DNA of 62,633 nucleotides from E44-bin32 sp034430615 (lineage in GTDB: Bacteria; Chloroflexota; Anaerolineae; Anaerolineales; E44-bin32): positions 1 to 62,633 of the forward strand of contig DAOUEJ010000197.1 in assembly GCA_034430615.1 (NCBI GenBank), written 5' to 3'. Position 1 is the stretch's first letter. Each line of letters starts with the position of its first letter. This document shows, in pieces, positions 51,100 through 59,680 of this stretch. A program made the position numbers and the translations under genes. The notes below the pieces were generated by a model that worked only from the letters and a program-made list of their open reading frames with translations, was not told the DNA's origin and did no database searches.

Positions 51100-53472
51100 T
51101 CAATGGCTCTTTAAGCGGATGACTGTAACTCCATCGCCGCCCTCAGCGGGTAATCCGGTTTCAAAGGAAGCCGTATAGCGGTTGGATTTAAGCCAGGAGC
51201 GGATCTCCTGGCGCAATTTCCCTGTCCCCTTTCCGTGGATTACCCGCATGAAGGGCATCCCGGTCAAATAAGCAGCATCCAGCCGTTGTTCTAATTTCTC
51301 CAGCGCATCCTGCGCATTCAGCCCACGCAGATCGAGTTCCAGCGGAGGGACATTGCCCGGGAGTGCTCCTACCCTGCTAGAAGAGACTGGCGTTTCCCGC
51401 TCAGCTTTAGGCGTTTTTGCAGCCACTAGTTCCGCGCGGCTAGCGCGCACCCGCAAACGACCGACCTGCACCTCTGCCTGCTCTGGACCCAGCGCCGTGA
51501 TTACACCTTCGGCATCAATTGAGGCCAGGTACACACGGTCGCCCGGACGGAGTGCTTCCGCCTGAATGGGAATTCGCTTGGTACGGTGGGAGATTGGCCC
51601 TTCTACACGCTCATCCAGCGAATCAGCCTCACGCTTGAGCTCTTCGATCTCTTCCAGCGGCTGGCCGGCAGCGACAAGTTTACGCCGAAGTCCTGTGATT
51701 TCATCCTGGAGCTGCTCGACTTCTTGACTCGCAGCGTCCTGGCTTGAACGAAGCATGTTCAGGCGCTCATCCTCAATCCCATCCAGGCGTTCATTTAACT
51801 CGATCTCGCGTTGATGGGCGCGCTTGCGCGCTTCTTCCGCTTCCTCGCGTGCAGCACGAGCAATATCCCGTTGGGCATAGATCTCCTCCAGCAGGGTTTC
51901 AGTTCGCACTTCTTCCGCAGGGATCGAGTATCGGGCCTGTTCAATGATGCCGTCCTCCAAACCCAGACGGGCGGCGATGGCCAGCGCGTTGGAACGTCCC
52001 GGCAGGCCAATGGACAAGTGATACGTTGGACGAAGGCTCTCAACGTCGAACTCGACGCTGGCATTGGTCACGCCATGCGTGTTGTGGGCGTAGACCTTTA
52101 GTGAAGAGTAATGAGTTGCGACAAGCGTCGTCGCCCTGCGGACCAGGAAAGTTTCCAAAATGGCTTGCGCCAGCGCTGCGCCTTCCTCAGGATCCGTACC
52201 AGCGCCCAGTTCATCCAGCAGGACCAATGAGCGTGGACCAGCGTGCTCCAGGATACGGATGATATTTGAAATGTGACCCGAGAAGGTCGAGAGGGACTGC
52301 TCGATCGACTGCTCATCCCCTATATCCGCATAAACTGTCTCAAAGGGCGTGAGCACCGATCCTGACTCAACCGGCAGGTGTAAACCGCATTCAGCCATCA
52401 AGACCAGCAGACCGGCCGTCTTCAAGGCCACTGTTTTACCGCCCGTGTTTGGGCCCGTGATCACCAGCACAAAGACCTCATCTGCCAGGGCCATGTCAAT
52501 CGGAACGACCTGACCCGGGTCTAAAAGCGGGTGGCGCGCTTGGATCAATCGCAATACTGAACCTGGTCCGCGCTCCACGCTGGGTTTGAAGGGCACCACC
52601 TGCGGGGGATGGGCATCAAGCACCTCAGCGTAGCGCGCCTTGGCGAAGGCCAGGTCAAGCTGAGCCAGCACTTCTACATTGTCCTCGATCGCCTCAGCGT
52701 GTTCTGCCACTCGCCCCGATAATTCTGTTAGCAGGCGCCGGATCTCATCGCGCTCGGCCAGCTCAAGCTCCCGAACCCGATTGTTCAACTCCACGACCGG
52801 GAGGGGTTCGATGAAGAGCGTCGCCCCGGAGGAGGATTGATCATGCACAACAGCCTTGATCCGGCCCCTGAACTCCGACCGCAGGGGGATCACGAAACGG
52901 CCATCACGCTGGGTGATGATCGCTTCCTGGAGCATCGATGCGATCTTGCTGTCGGAGATCAGGCCCTGCAGTTTTGACATCAGCCGGTCATGTGCCACGC
53001 GCCCTTCGGCACGGATCGAAGCCAAGGAGGGCGATGCCCTGTCGGGAATCCTGCCCTGCTCGTCGAGGATGCTCGAGATATGGTCAATCAGCCCTTCTGC
53101 AGGTTGGAGGGTCTGAACGAGCGCTGATAGGATCGGGTACGGCCCTGCTTTCTCGAAGGTGCGTCGCAAGCGGCGGGCAGAGATCAGCGTGTCCTTGATC
53201 TCAAGAAAATCGCCGGGTTCTAGGACTCCCCCATGCACGGCGGTCCTTACGGCCGGGCGCACATCATGTGCTCCACCTATCGTGATCCCATCAACCACGC
53301 TGAGCAGCGTTCGCGCCTCGTCCGTCTCCGCCAGGCGCTGGTTGATCACATCCAGCGCGGTATCAGGCCTGAGTGTGCGCGCCAGTTCTTTGGAGGCGGA
53401 GAAGTTCGCGTATGTGGCCAGGCGATCAAGGATTGCCGGCAGCTCAAGGGTTTCAATCGTCTTCGGATCCAT
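51100..53472 (-). CDS. mutS2: Endonuclease MutS2
   Basis: 790 aa. Lacks the mismatch-recognition domain of MutS; has a core lever domain, the ABC ATPase with GPNTGGKT Walker A and LVLLDELGAGTDPEEG signature, a coiled coil (about 515-640), and the C-terminal Smr nuclease domain (LDLRGLNAQDALEKLEQRLD, VIHGKGTGKLRQEI). Family roles are suppressing recombination and resolving collided ribosomes. ATG 53472. Confidence 0.95.
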   Translation of the reverse strand: MDPKTIETLELPAILDRLATYANFSASKELARTLRPDTALDVINQRLAETDEARTLLSVVDGITIGGAHDVRPAVRTAVHGGVLEPGDFLEIKDTLISARRLRRTFEKAGPYPILSALVQTLQPAEGLIDHISSILDEQGRIPDRASPSLASIRAEGRVAHDRLMSKLQGLISDSKIASMLQEAIITQRDGRFVIPLRSEFRGRIKAVVHDQSSSGATLFIEPLPVVELNNRVRELELAERDEIRRLLTELSGRVAEHAEAIEDNVEVLAQLDLAFAKARYAEVLDAHPPQVVPFKPSVERGPGSVLRLIQARHPLLDPGQVVPIDMALADEVFVLVITGPNTGGKTVALKTAGLLVLMAECGLHLPVESGSVLTPFETVYADIGDEQSIEQSLSTFSGHISNIIRILEHAGPRSLVLLDELGAGTDPEEGAALAQAILETFLVRRATTLVATHYSSLKVYAHNTHGVTNASVEFDVESLRPTYHLSIGLPGRSNALAIAARLGLEDGIIEQARYSIPAEEVRTETLLEEIYAQRDIARAAREEAEEARKRAHQREIELNERLDGIEDERLNMLRSSQDAASQEVEQLQDEITGLRRKLVAAGQPLEEIEELKREADSLDERVEGPISHRTKRIPIQAEALRPGDRVYLASIDAEGVITALGPEQAEVQVGRLRVRASRAELVAAKTPKAERETPVSSSRVGALPGNVPPLELDLRGLNAQDALEKLEQRLDAAYLTGMPFMRVIHGKGTGKLRQEIRSWLKSNRYTASFETGLPAEGGDGVTVIRLKSH

Positions 53473-53558
53473 CTTCAGCAGTTTAACACGCTTTGCGGAC
53501 CCGGTGTTCGATAGCAGGCTATTAGTCGCCGGCAGCCTGGGAAGGGGCTCAAATCACG

Positions 53559-53564
53559 TATAAT
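53559..53564 (+). promoter_or_regulatory. TATAAT -10 element before the 53629 operon
   Basis: A perfect -10 lies 64 bases before the ATG of the small membrane protein; the -35 region (CCTGGG) is poor. Probably starts the run up to the universal stress protein. Confidence 0.35.
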
Positions 53565-53628
53565 GGACACATTGACGACACCAATGGGCACAGGCACGAC
53601 GAAGTCTTCGGAGGGATAATCGATACCG

Positions 53629-53898
53629 ATGGACGAAGCGAATAAGCGCTTCCCAGCAGGCGATCCTTCACTCCAGCCGCTCCTTCGCAGCCTGCTGGTC
53701 GAACTGGTGATCTACATACCGCTGGTCATACTCTATTTTTTACTCATCTTGCGGGTGGCTGAGGACTACCTGGCACGCCTCTACTTCCAGGCGCCGCTCC
53801 CATATGCAATAGCCGCGATCGTCACCATCGTCGGACAGGGTGTCTTGCTGGAGTGGCTTACGTCCTGGCTGCTTCGCCGGTTCGGACTCAGAAAATAA
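53629..53898 (+). CDS. Small two-helix membrane protein (89 aa)
   Basis: Two strong hydrophobic helices (SLLVELVIYIPLVILYFLLIL and YAIAAIVTIVGQGVLLEWL) with charged ends (LLRRFGLRK). GGAGGG precedes ATG 53629. No family recognised. It lies 3 bases before the TauE gene, so it may be a partner of the permease. Confidence 0.6.
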   Translation: MDEANKRFPAGDPSLQPLLRSLLVELVIYIPLVILYFLLILRVAEDYLARLYFQAPLPYAIAAIVTIVGQGVLLEWLTSWLLRRFGLRK

Positions 53899-53901
53899 GC
53901 C

Positions 53902-54792
53902 ATGTTCTTTCCGATCTCAGATGTTTTTATCCATCCTCTCGTGTTGGCCGGGATCGGTTTTGTTGTCGGTGTCCTGGGCGGATTCTTCGGCGTTGGTGGG
54001 GGGTTTCTCGCCGGCCCGCTCCTGCTCTGGTCTGGCGTTCCGATCAACTTCGTGGTCGGTACCGACCTGGCTCATATGACGGGAAAATCGATCGTTGCCG
54101 CACGCCGTCACCGGGCGCTCGGAAACGTCGACTTGCGCCTTGGCCTCTTCATGATCCTGGGCACGATTCCCGGGATCGAGCTCGGAGCCCAGTTTCTCGA
54201 ACACCTGAAGGTGCTCGGAAATGTCGAGCATGTGGTCGGCTACAGCTATGTTGTCATTCTGACCGCGATCGGACTTTTCACCGGCTGGGAAAGCTTGCGT
54301 GCTCTGCGCATGAAACGGACCGACCAGCTTGAGGCAAAAGGGGTTTCCGATGTGCAGGAGTCAAGCTTCGCCGCGCGTCTACTACGCCTTCCGCCCCTGA
54401 TCCGCCTGCCTGTCTCAGGCGTGAGTGAAGTCTCTATCTGGGCTGTGATCCTGGTCGGTATGCTGACCGGTTTCCTGGTAGGTTTTCTCGGCGTCGGGGG
54501 TGGCTTTTTACGCCTGCCGCTGCTGGTCTACATAATCGGTGTACCAACGCATGTCGCCGTCGGCACCGACCTGTTCGAAATCATTATCTCGGCCGGATAC
54601 GGCACGGTCAGTCACGCACTAAAGGGCAACGTCGACATCATGATCGCCCTAACGATGCACACGGGTGCCGCAATTGGAGCTCAAATCGGTGCCGTCGGCA
54701 CACGCTACTTCTCTGGTCCAACCATTCGCTTGATGTTCTCGATCCTGCCGCTGGTAGCTGCGATCATGGTTCTGCTGCGGATCGGTATATGA
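53902..54792 (+). CDS. TauE/SafE-family sulfite or organic-anion exporter
   Basis: 296 aa, eight membrane segments in two inverted halves, each with the family loop: VLGGFFGVGGGFLAGPLLL and FLVGFLGVGGGFLRLPLLV, followed by VVGTDLAHM and VAVGTDLFEI. Likely exports sulfite, sulfonates or similar anions. The stop overlaps a possible ATG of the stress protein by four bases. Confidence 0.85.
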   Translation: MFFPISDVFIHPLVLAGIGFVVGVLGGFFGVGGGFLAGPLLLWSGVPINFVVGTDLAHMTGKSIVAARRHRALGNVDLRLGLFMILGTIPGIELGAQFLEHLKVLGNVEHVVGYSYVVILTAIGLFTGWESLRALRMKRTDQLEAKGVSDVQESSFAARLLRLPPLIRLPVSGVSEVSIWAVILVGMLTGFLVGFLGVGGGFLRLPLLVYIIGVPTHVAVGTDLFEIIISAGYGTVSHALKGNVDIMIALTMHTGAAIGAQIGAVGTRYFSGPTIRLMFSILPLVAAIMVLLRIGI

Positions 54793-54812
54793 GTAAGGAG
54801 GAGAATATATCC

Positions 54813-55661
54813 ATGTCCAGGTCCACGCCCGCGCACCCGGCTGAACGGTCGATCATCTGTGTGGGAGATAAAGAGACCGACCCGGCCGCGATCCGCTTCG
54901 CCGAGCTCGTCACGCGGGCTCTCGGCATGGAACTGATCCTGCTGCACGCCACGCGCACGGAGACCGCCGATCAGGAGGAGTCTCAAATTCTTACAGCAAC
55001 CCGGCAATACCTAAGACAAGACCCTGACCAGATCCTCCAAATTTCGGGAGACTTTAAACGCGTCATCTTCGAGGAGCTGGATCCCCGTGCCCACGAATTG
55101 GTCATCCTCGGCACTTCCGGGGGGATAGGCGGGCAGAGCGTGACTCGCTTGAGCAGGAATGTGGCCGAGCAAATTGCCGACAGTGTCCTGCTCATCCGTA
55201 ATCCGCCCGAGAAACTCCAGCGCATCCTGATCTGCACCGGAGGACATGCCGGCTCGGACACCGTCATCGAGCGCGGCCTAACCCTCTCCGCTTGCTGCGG
55301 GGCAGAAGCCACGATCTTACATGTCGTCAGCAGCTCACCCTCGATGTATACAGGGCTCAAGGCGCTCGACGAGTCGCTGACGGACATCCTGCTGCGCGAG
55401 ACCCCGCTGTCGAAGCACCTGCGCGGTGCAGCTGCACAAGCCGAACAAGCCGGAATCCGAGCGAGCCTCGAACTGCGTCACGGGGTGGTGGTAGAGGAGA
55501 TCCTGCGGGCGGCTGAGGTGGGCATCTATGACCTGATCGTGATTGGCGCACCCGAACCCCACCGCCTGCTGGACCGGCTGGCACTCGGCCGCATTGGACC
55601 CCAGCTGCTGGCAAGTGCGAACGCTTCGGTGTTCATCGCCCGTACCGATCCAGAGCCCTGA
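54813..55661 (+). CDS. Universal stress protein with two UspA domains
   Basis: 282 aa. Two UspA folds: first about residues 10-135 (ending SRNVAEQIADSVLLIRNP), second about 138-280 (RILICTGGHAGSDTVIERGL...LIVIGAPEP, LLDRLALGRIGPQLLASANASVFIAR). AGGAGG lies 10 bases before ATG 54813; the in-frame ATG at 54789 overlaps the TauE stop but has no such site. Cytoplasmic, probably nucleotide-binding; may respond to the same stress as the exporter. Confidence 0.82.
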   Translation: MSRSTPAHPAERSIICVGDKETDPAAIRFAELVTRALGMELILLHATRTETADQEESQILTATRQYLRQDPDQILQISGDFKRVIFEELDPRAHELVILGTSGGIGGQSVTRLSRNVAEQIADSVLLIRNPPEKLQRILICTGGHAGSDTVIERGLTLSACCGAEATILHVVSSSPSMYTGLKALDESLTDILLRETPLSKHLRGAAAQAEQAGIRASLELRHGVVVEEILRAAEVGIYDLIVIGAPEPHRLLDRLALGRIGPQLLASANASVFIARTDPEP

Positions 55662-55733
55662 GCCTGTCCGAGTTGCCCCTTTGACGCTAAGAATAACGAA
55701 GTCCAGCGTATCAAGAGGCGCAGATTATCACTT

Positions 55734-55750
55734 CCTGGCCCGAGGCCAGG
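55734..55750. repeat. Short perfect hairpin before the fumarase genes
   Basis: CCTGGCC/GGCCAGG around CGA, 56 bases upstream of the fumarase start. Could be an operator or a terminator of the previous run (no T-tract). Confidence 0.35.
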
Positions 55751-55805
55751 GGAGAACAATGGTGATACCGTTGCCCAGTATGGAACGCAAGGAAAGAGGC
55801 ACATA

Positions 55806-56678
55806 ATGCAAGATCTGCGTAAAGCATTCCTCGAACTGATCCGTCGAACTTCAACCGACCTGCCGCCGGATGTACAAAATTCGCTCGAGGCTGCACGGGA
55901 AGTAGAAGCCACGGGTTCTGCCGCACAGGGCGCGTTGATCACAATCCTGGAAAATGTCGATCTGGCGCGTGAAAACGCCACTCCAATTTGCCAGGACACC
56001 GGTACGCCGATTTTCACGGTGCATCACCCGGCCGGCTGGAGCACACGCGAACTGCGAGCCCAGATTGAGGAGGCCATTGCATTAGCCACTTCGAAATCGT
56101 ATTTGCGTCCGAACGCAGTCGACGCTATCAGCGGCGTAAACAGCGGGAACAACCTCGGCGATAGTGCCTTTCCCACGATCCATTTCGAAGAGGTTGAGGG
56201 AGAGACGCTAACCGTTGATTTGATATTAAAAGGCGGCGGGTGCGAAAACGTCGGTGCCCAGTATTCGCTTCCTGACAGTCGCCTCGGAGCAGGCCGCGAT
56301 CTGGAAGGCGTGCGCAAGGTCGTGCTCGATGCAGTCCAGAAAGCGCAGGGAAAAGGCTGCGCTCCGGGTGTGCTCGGAATCGCGATCGGCGGCGATCGGG
56401 GTTCATCCTATGCGGCTTCGAAGGAAGTTCTCCTGCGGCCCATGACGGACGAAAACCCTGATCCCGAACTGGCCGCACTTGAGCACACCCTCTACACCCA
56501 GGCCAACCAGCTGGGCATCGGCCCGATGGGTTTCGGCGGACAGACCACTGTGCTGGGGGTAAAGGTCAAAGGCATGCACCGCCTCCCGGCCAGCTACTTC
56601 GTCTCTATTTCCTATATGTGTTGGGCCCATCGCCGGCGGCGGATGACGCTTACCGGCGGCAAAGTCACTTACAGCTAA
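55806..56678 (+). CDS. Class I fumarate hydratase, alpha subunit
   Basis: 290 aa, the N-terminal half of two-subunit class I fumarase (or L-tartrate dehydratase). Three Cys for the [4Fe-4S] cluster are visible: PICQDTGTP, LKGGGCENVG and GKGCAPGVLG. Reaction: fumarate to malate. AAGGAAAGAGG precedes ATG 55806. The beta subunit follows 12 bases later. The enzyme is oxygen-sensitive. Confidence 0.92.
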   Translation: MQDLRKAFLELIRRTSTDLPPDVQNSLEAAREVEATGSAAQGALITILENVDLARENATPICQDTGTPIFTVHHPAGWSTRELRAQIEEAIALATSKSYLRPNAVDAISGVNSGNNLGDSAFPTIHFEEVEGETLTVDLILKGGGCENVGAQYSLPDSRLGAGRDLEGVRKVVLDAVQKAQGKGCAPGVLGIAIGGDRGSSYAASKEVLLRPMTDENPDPELAALEHTLYTQANQLGIGPMGFGGQTTVLGVKVKGMHRLPASYFVSISYMCWAHRRRRMTLTGGKVTYS

Positions 56679-56690
56679 AGGAGCGCCGGC

Positions 56691-57311
56691 ATGAAGGACA
56701 TCAGCCTCCCCATCTCGGCCGGGGATATTCGAGAACTTAAAGTCGGTGACCCGGTCAAACTATCGGGCACGATACTCACCGGGCGAGATGCCGTCCACAA
56801 GTGGATGATCGACACCTTCATCCACCCTTCTCGCGAACCACAGGGTGATGACCAACAAGTCTATGATGCCATCCACCCCATTCTCGACCAGGGCGCAATC
56901 TACCACTGCGGCCCAGTCGTGGCCGGGCTTGACGACGGGGATTACCGCTTTGTCGCCGCCGGACCCACCACGAGCATCCGCGAAGAGCCCTATCAGGCCG
57001 ACGTCATGCGGCATTTTCATCTACGGGTGGTAATCGGCAAAGGTGGCATGGGCGCGAAGACATTGAACGCCTGTCGCGAAGTTCCGGCTGTCTATCTGCA
57101 TGCAATCGGCGGTGCCGCAAGTCTAATCGCGCAGAGCGTGCGCAAGGTGATCTGCGTCTACAAACTTGATTTCGGCGTGCCGGAAGCGATGTGGGTGATC
57201 GAAGTTGAGGGTTTTCCAGCCGTAGTTACCATGGACGCTCACGGCGGGAGCCTGCATGCCGAGGTTCAGGAACTATCCGCACGTAAGCTAGATGAATTGC
57301 TACAAGCTTGA
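56691..57311 (+). CDS. Class I fumarate hydratase, beta subunit
   Basis: 206 aa, C-terminal half of class I fumarase. Typical start LPISAGDIRELKVGDPVKLSGTILTGRDAVHKWM, then AGPTTSIREEPYQADVM and GGMGAKTLNAC. Forms the substrate-binding swivel domain on the alpha subunit. A terminator follows (57334-57370), closing the two-gene operon. Confidence 0.92.
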   Translation: MKDISLPISAGDIRELKVGDPVKLSGTILTGRDAVHKWMIDTFIHPSREPQGDDQQVYDAIHPILDQGAIYHCGPVVAGLDDGDYRFVAAGPTTSIREEPYQADVMRHFHLRVVIGKGGMGAKTLNACREVPAVYLHAIGGAASLIAQSVRKVICVYKLDFGVPEAMWVIEVEGFPAVVTMDAHGGSLHAEVQELSARKLDELLQA

Positions 57312-57333
57312 ATGTTTGACCGAGGCATGCCCG

Positions 57334-57370
57334 GGACCGGGAAGCTTTTGCTGCCGGTCCTTTGTCTTTC
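57334..57370 (+). terminator. Terminator after the fumarase operon
   Basis: GGACCGG/CCGGTCC stem with a 13-base loop, followed by TTTGTCTTTCCTT, 23 bases behind the stop. Confidence 0.65.
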
Positions 57371-57387
57371 CTTATGCAGAAAGGCAG

Positions 57388-57831
57388 TCACCCGCCTTCT
57401 TCAAGGATGTTGTCCTGGGCGAAGGTGAACTGCGTTTGCACACCATTAACATCGATGGTGTACTCGCCTGCCGGAAGCCCATAAACCTCGAGGGGAATGT
57501 TTTCTTCGAACGGTTCTTCCACCTGGATACACACTTCACCGACGTTAGCACCCCAGATGATATGCACTTTGAAATGCTGGTCGATCCGCTCAACGGTGAC
57601 GTTCTCGACCCAGGAGCAGGGGTTCGGCAGGTACCCGGAGGCGGCCACCCGGACCTGAAGCGGGAAGGATTCGAGGAAAACAATCGATACTTCCTCCACC
57701 AGGGCTTCGCCAAATACTCCATCTCCCCCAACCGGAACCGGGTCTCCCGGAGCGGGCGTACTCGCTGGTGCCCTGCAAGAAGTACACAGCAGGCAAATCA
57801 CAAACCATCCCAGTGTCCAGCCTTTGAGCAT
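57388..57831 (-). CDS. Predicted lipoprotein (147 aa)
   Basis: N-terminal signal with lipobox LCTSC (residues 15-19), cut before Cys and lipid-modified, so a membrane-anchored outer-face protein. The rest is beta-rich (VEEVSIVFLESFPLQVRVAASGYLP; ENIPLEVYGLPAGEYTIDVNG) with two further Cys. No family recognised; the GEYTIDVNG stretch resembles carbohydrate-binding or protease-inhibitor-like beta folds only loosely. GGAGGAAG precedes ATG 57831. Confidence 0.7.
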   Translation of the reverse strand: MLKGWTLGWFVICLLCTSCRAPASTPAPGDPVPVGGDGVFGEALVEEVSIVFLESFPLQVRVAASGYLPNPCSWVENVTVERIDQHFKVHIIWGANVGEVCIQVEEPFEENIPLEVYGLPAGEYTIDVNGVQTQFTFAQDNILEEGG

Positions 57832-57850
57832 CGCTCGCTTCCTCCCCGCA

Positions 57851-57937
57851 TTATGTGACCGTTACCTTGATCTCATAACGCTGGTTGGTGTAAATTCGTT
57901 CCCGATCGACGCGAGGAATTTTTTCTTTAACTTCCAT
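57851..57937 (-). CDS. Possible 28-residue peptide coupled to the upstream membrane gene
   Basis: ATG 57937 overlaps the DUF3159-like stop as TAATG and the frame runs 28 codons (MEVKEKIPRVDRERIYTNQ...). Charged and non-repetitive, with no ribosome site of its own, so translation would depend on the upstream gene. May be real or chance; kept because of the TAATG overlap. Confidence 0.3.
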   Translation of the reverse strand: MEVKEKIPRVDRERIYTNQRYEIKVTVT

Positions 57938-58611
57938 TAAAAGCCGCGGCGCTGACCCTGCCATGGCGGTGGGCTGCCCGCGATGAATTCCTCCACGCTT
58001 GGTCCACCCAGGTTCGCCAATCGCCAGCTTCCATAGAGATAGCTGGCGATCAGGAGCACGATCGTCCCCGGCCAGCCTGACACAAAATTCAACACGGCGA
58101 GTCCCAGGGTTGAGTTCTGCAGGTAGAAAGATGCCTGGAGCAAGGTCCGCAAGCCGAAGTACAGGCTCCAGGCAAGCGTGACCTCTGCGTAGGCCGGGCG
58201 CACGCGTGGATGCCAGTACCAGTCCCGCGGCCAGCGGCGGGCCAGGTGGCTGGTCCATGCCACCAGCGGTCGGCGTACGATGACGCTGACCAGGCACACC
58301 AGCGCTGTCGCACAGCCGCTCAGTATTCCGGGCAGGTAGTAGCCGCCTTCGCTGCCGGTTGAGCGAGAGAGGAATGCAGCCACGCCAACCCCGGCAACGC
58401 CGGCCAATGCGAACCAGACCGGCTGACCGCGCCGCAGGCGCAGGGCACCCACGACGATTGCCAGGATTAGAGCAGCTGCTACGGCATAGGCGAACCCGAG
58501 CAGCAGCCGGATGAGGACGAAGATAAACGGCGGGAGAAACGTGTCCAGTACGCCCGGCCGGCCGAGCACGGTTTGCCGAAATTCATCCACCAGCTCACGA
58601 ATACGATCCAT
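57937..58611 (-). CDS. DUF3159-like integral membrane protein
   Basis: 224 aa with about six membrane segments. The conserved HPRVRPAYAEVTLAWSLYFGLRTLLQ segment near residue 140 is the DUF3159 hallmark, found mostly in Actinobacteria. Function unknown. ATG 58611 with GAGGGAGAGGG upstream preferred; an extension to 58686 overlaps the neighbouring SDR gene. A TAATG overlap links it to a possible 28-residue peptide. Confidence 0.65.
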   Translation of the reverse strand: MDRIRELVDEFRQTVLGRPGVLDTFLPPFIFVLIRLLLGFAYAVAAALILAIVVGALRLRRGQPVWFALAGVAGVGVAAFLSRSTGSEGGYYLPGILSGCATALVCLVSVIVRRPLVAWTSHLARRWPRDWYWHPRVRPAYAEVTLAWSLYFGLRTLLQASFYLQNSTLGLAVLNFVSGWPGTIVLLIASYLYGSWRLANLGGPSVEEFIAGSPPPWQGQRRGF

Positions 58612-58666
58612 CCCTCTCCCTCCACCGCGCACGATCTCACGCATTCCAGCAGCTCTCAAAGTTGGC

Positions 58667-59620
58667 TCACAGTAGGCGAATCCCACTCTCCAGTGTGGGG
58701 TAGATCAATTCTGGGACCAGCTCCGTTCGCATGCGCGTGGTATCAACGACGTAGGAGGCCATACCGATGTGGATGAAATCACGCGTTAAGGGGGCCGGTG
58801 TGCGCAAAACCGTTGCCCCCACTTCTACCAGAAGTCCTGCCAGTGGAAAGAGCCATCCCGGGAGCCGCAGCGGATGCTGGAAACCCCAGTGATCGGCACT
58901 TCGATCCAGGAATTCTTGAAGCGTGAGGGGAGCCTCATCCCCGAGGGTGTAAATTCCGGCCACACCCGGACGGGTAAGCGCAGCCTGCACTGCGTTTAGA
59001 AAATCCGGCAGCGACAGCAGGTGGATCCAGGTTGGATCACACCAGACAGGTAGCAGCCTGCGAGCCATCAGTCTGCGCGCGGCCTCGATCATCAGGACCC
59101 CCTTGCCATAGATCATACCGGTCCGCAGGATCACGGGGGTCATCTCGCTATCATGCGTGGCCTGCAGCAGCGCGTTTTCAGCAGCCAAGCGAGTCCGGGC
59201 GTGGATCGAGCCTGGCCTGGCATTCAGCTGACCGACCGCAGGCCGCGTTGGGTTTGTCTCGCCCTCCACGTGGGGAAAGCTGATTAGGCAGAACCGCTCC
59301 ACGTTCGAGCGGGAACATGCGTCGAGTAAGTGCTTAACATAGGTCACATTCGTCCGCTCCAGGAAGCGTTCTGGCCAGGGGTGGAAGAGCTGCCCGGCGG
59401 TGTGCACGATTGCTGTGACTCCATCGCACGCCGCCGCGAGCGTCGCCGGCTGATCCAAATCCGCCTGGACAATCTCGATCTGCGGATGCGCCTGGAGATC
59501 CGGCGCTGGAAGACGCTCATGGACCATCAGTCGGATCGACCCGATACTTTGCTGGACCAGGTGTCGGGCCAGGAATGTACCCAGATTCCCCGCGCCGCCG
59601 GTGATGAGGATGCGCATCAT
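58667..59620 (-). CDS. Extended SDR / NAD-dependent epimerase-like protein without YxxxK
   Basis: 317 aa. Rossmann motif ILITGGAGNLGTFLARHLVQQ binds NAD(P); ADLDQPATL and IVHTAGQLF follow. The catalytic YxxxK of epimerases reads HARTR (in SIHARTRLAAENALL), so Tyr and Lys are lost while the LAAE helix remains. May act as an NAD(P) sensor or have another chemistry. AGGAG precedes ATG 59620. Confidence 0.75.
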   Translation of the reverse strand: MMRILITGGAGNLGTFLARHLVQQSIGSIRLMVHERLPAPDLQAHPQIEIVQADLDQPATLAAACDGVTAIVHTAGQLFHPWPERFLERTNVTYVKHLLDACSRSNVERFCLISFPHVEGETNPTRPAVGQLNARPGSIHARTRLAAENALLQATHDSEMTPVILRTGMIYGKGVLMIEAARRLMARRLLPVWCDPTWIHLLSLPDFLNAVQAALTRPGVAGIYTLGDEAPLTLQEFLDRSADHWGFQHPLRLPGWLFPLAGLLVEVGATVLRTPAPLTRDFIHIGMASYVVDTTRMRTELVPELIYPTLESGIRLL

Positions 59621-59680
59621 ACAAACTCCTGTACGATGGAATTATAGCCAACCAATTGGGGGAAGAATGGAAACGAGTGC

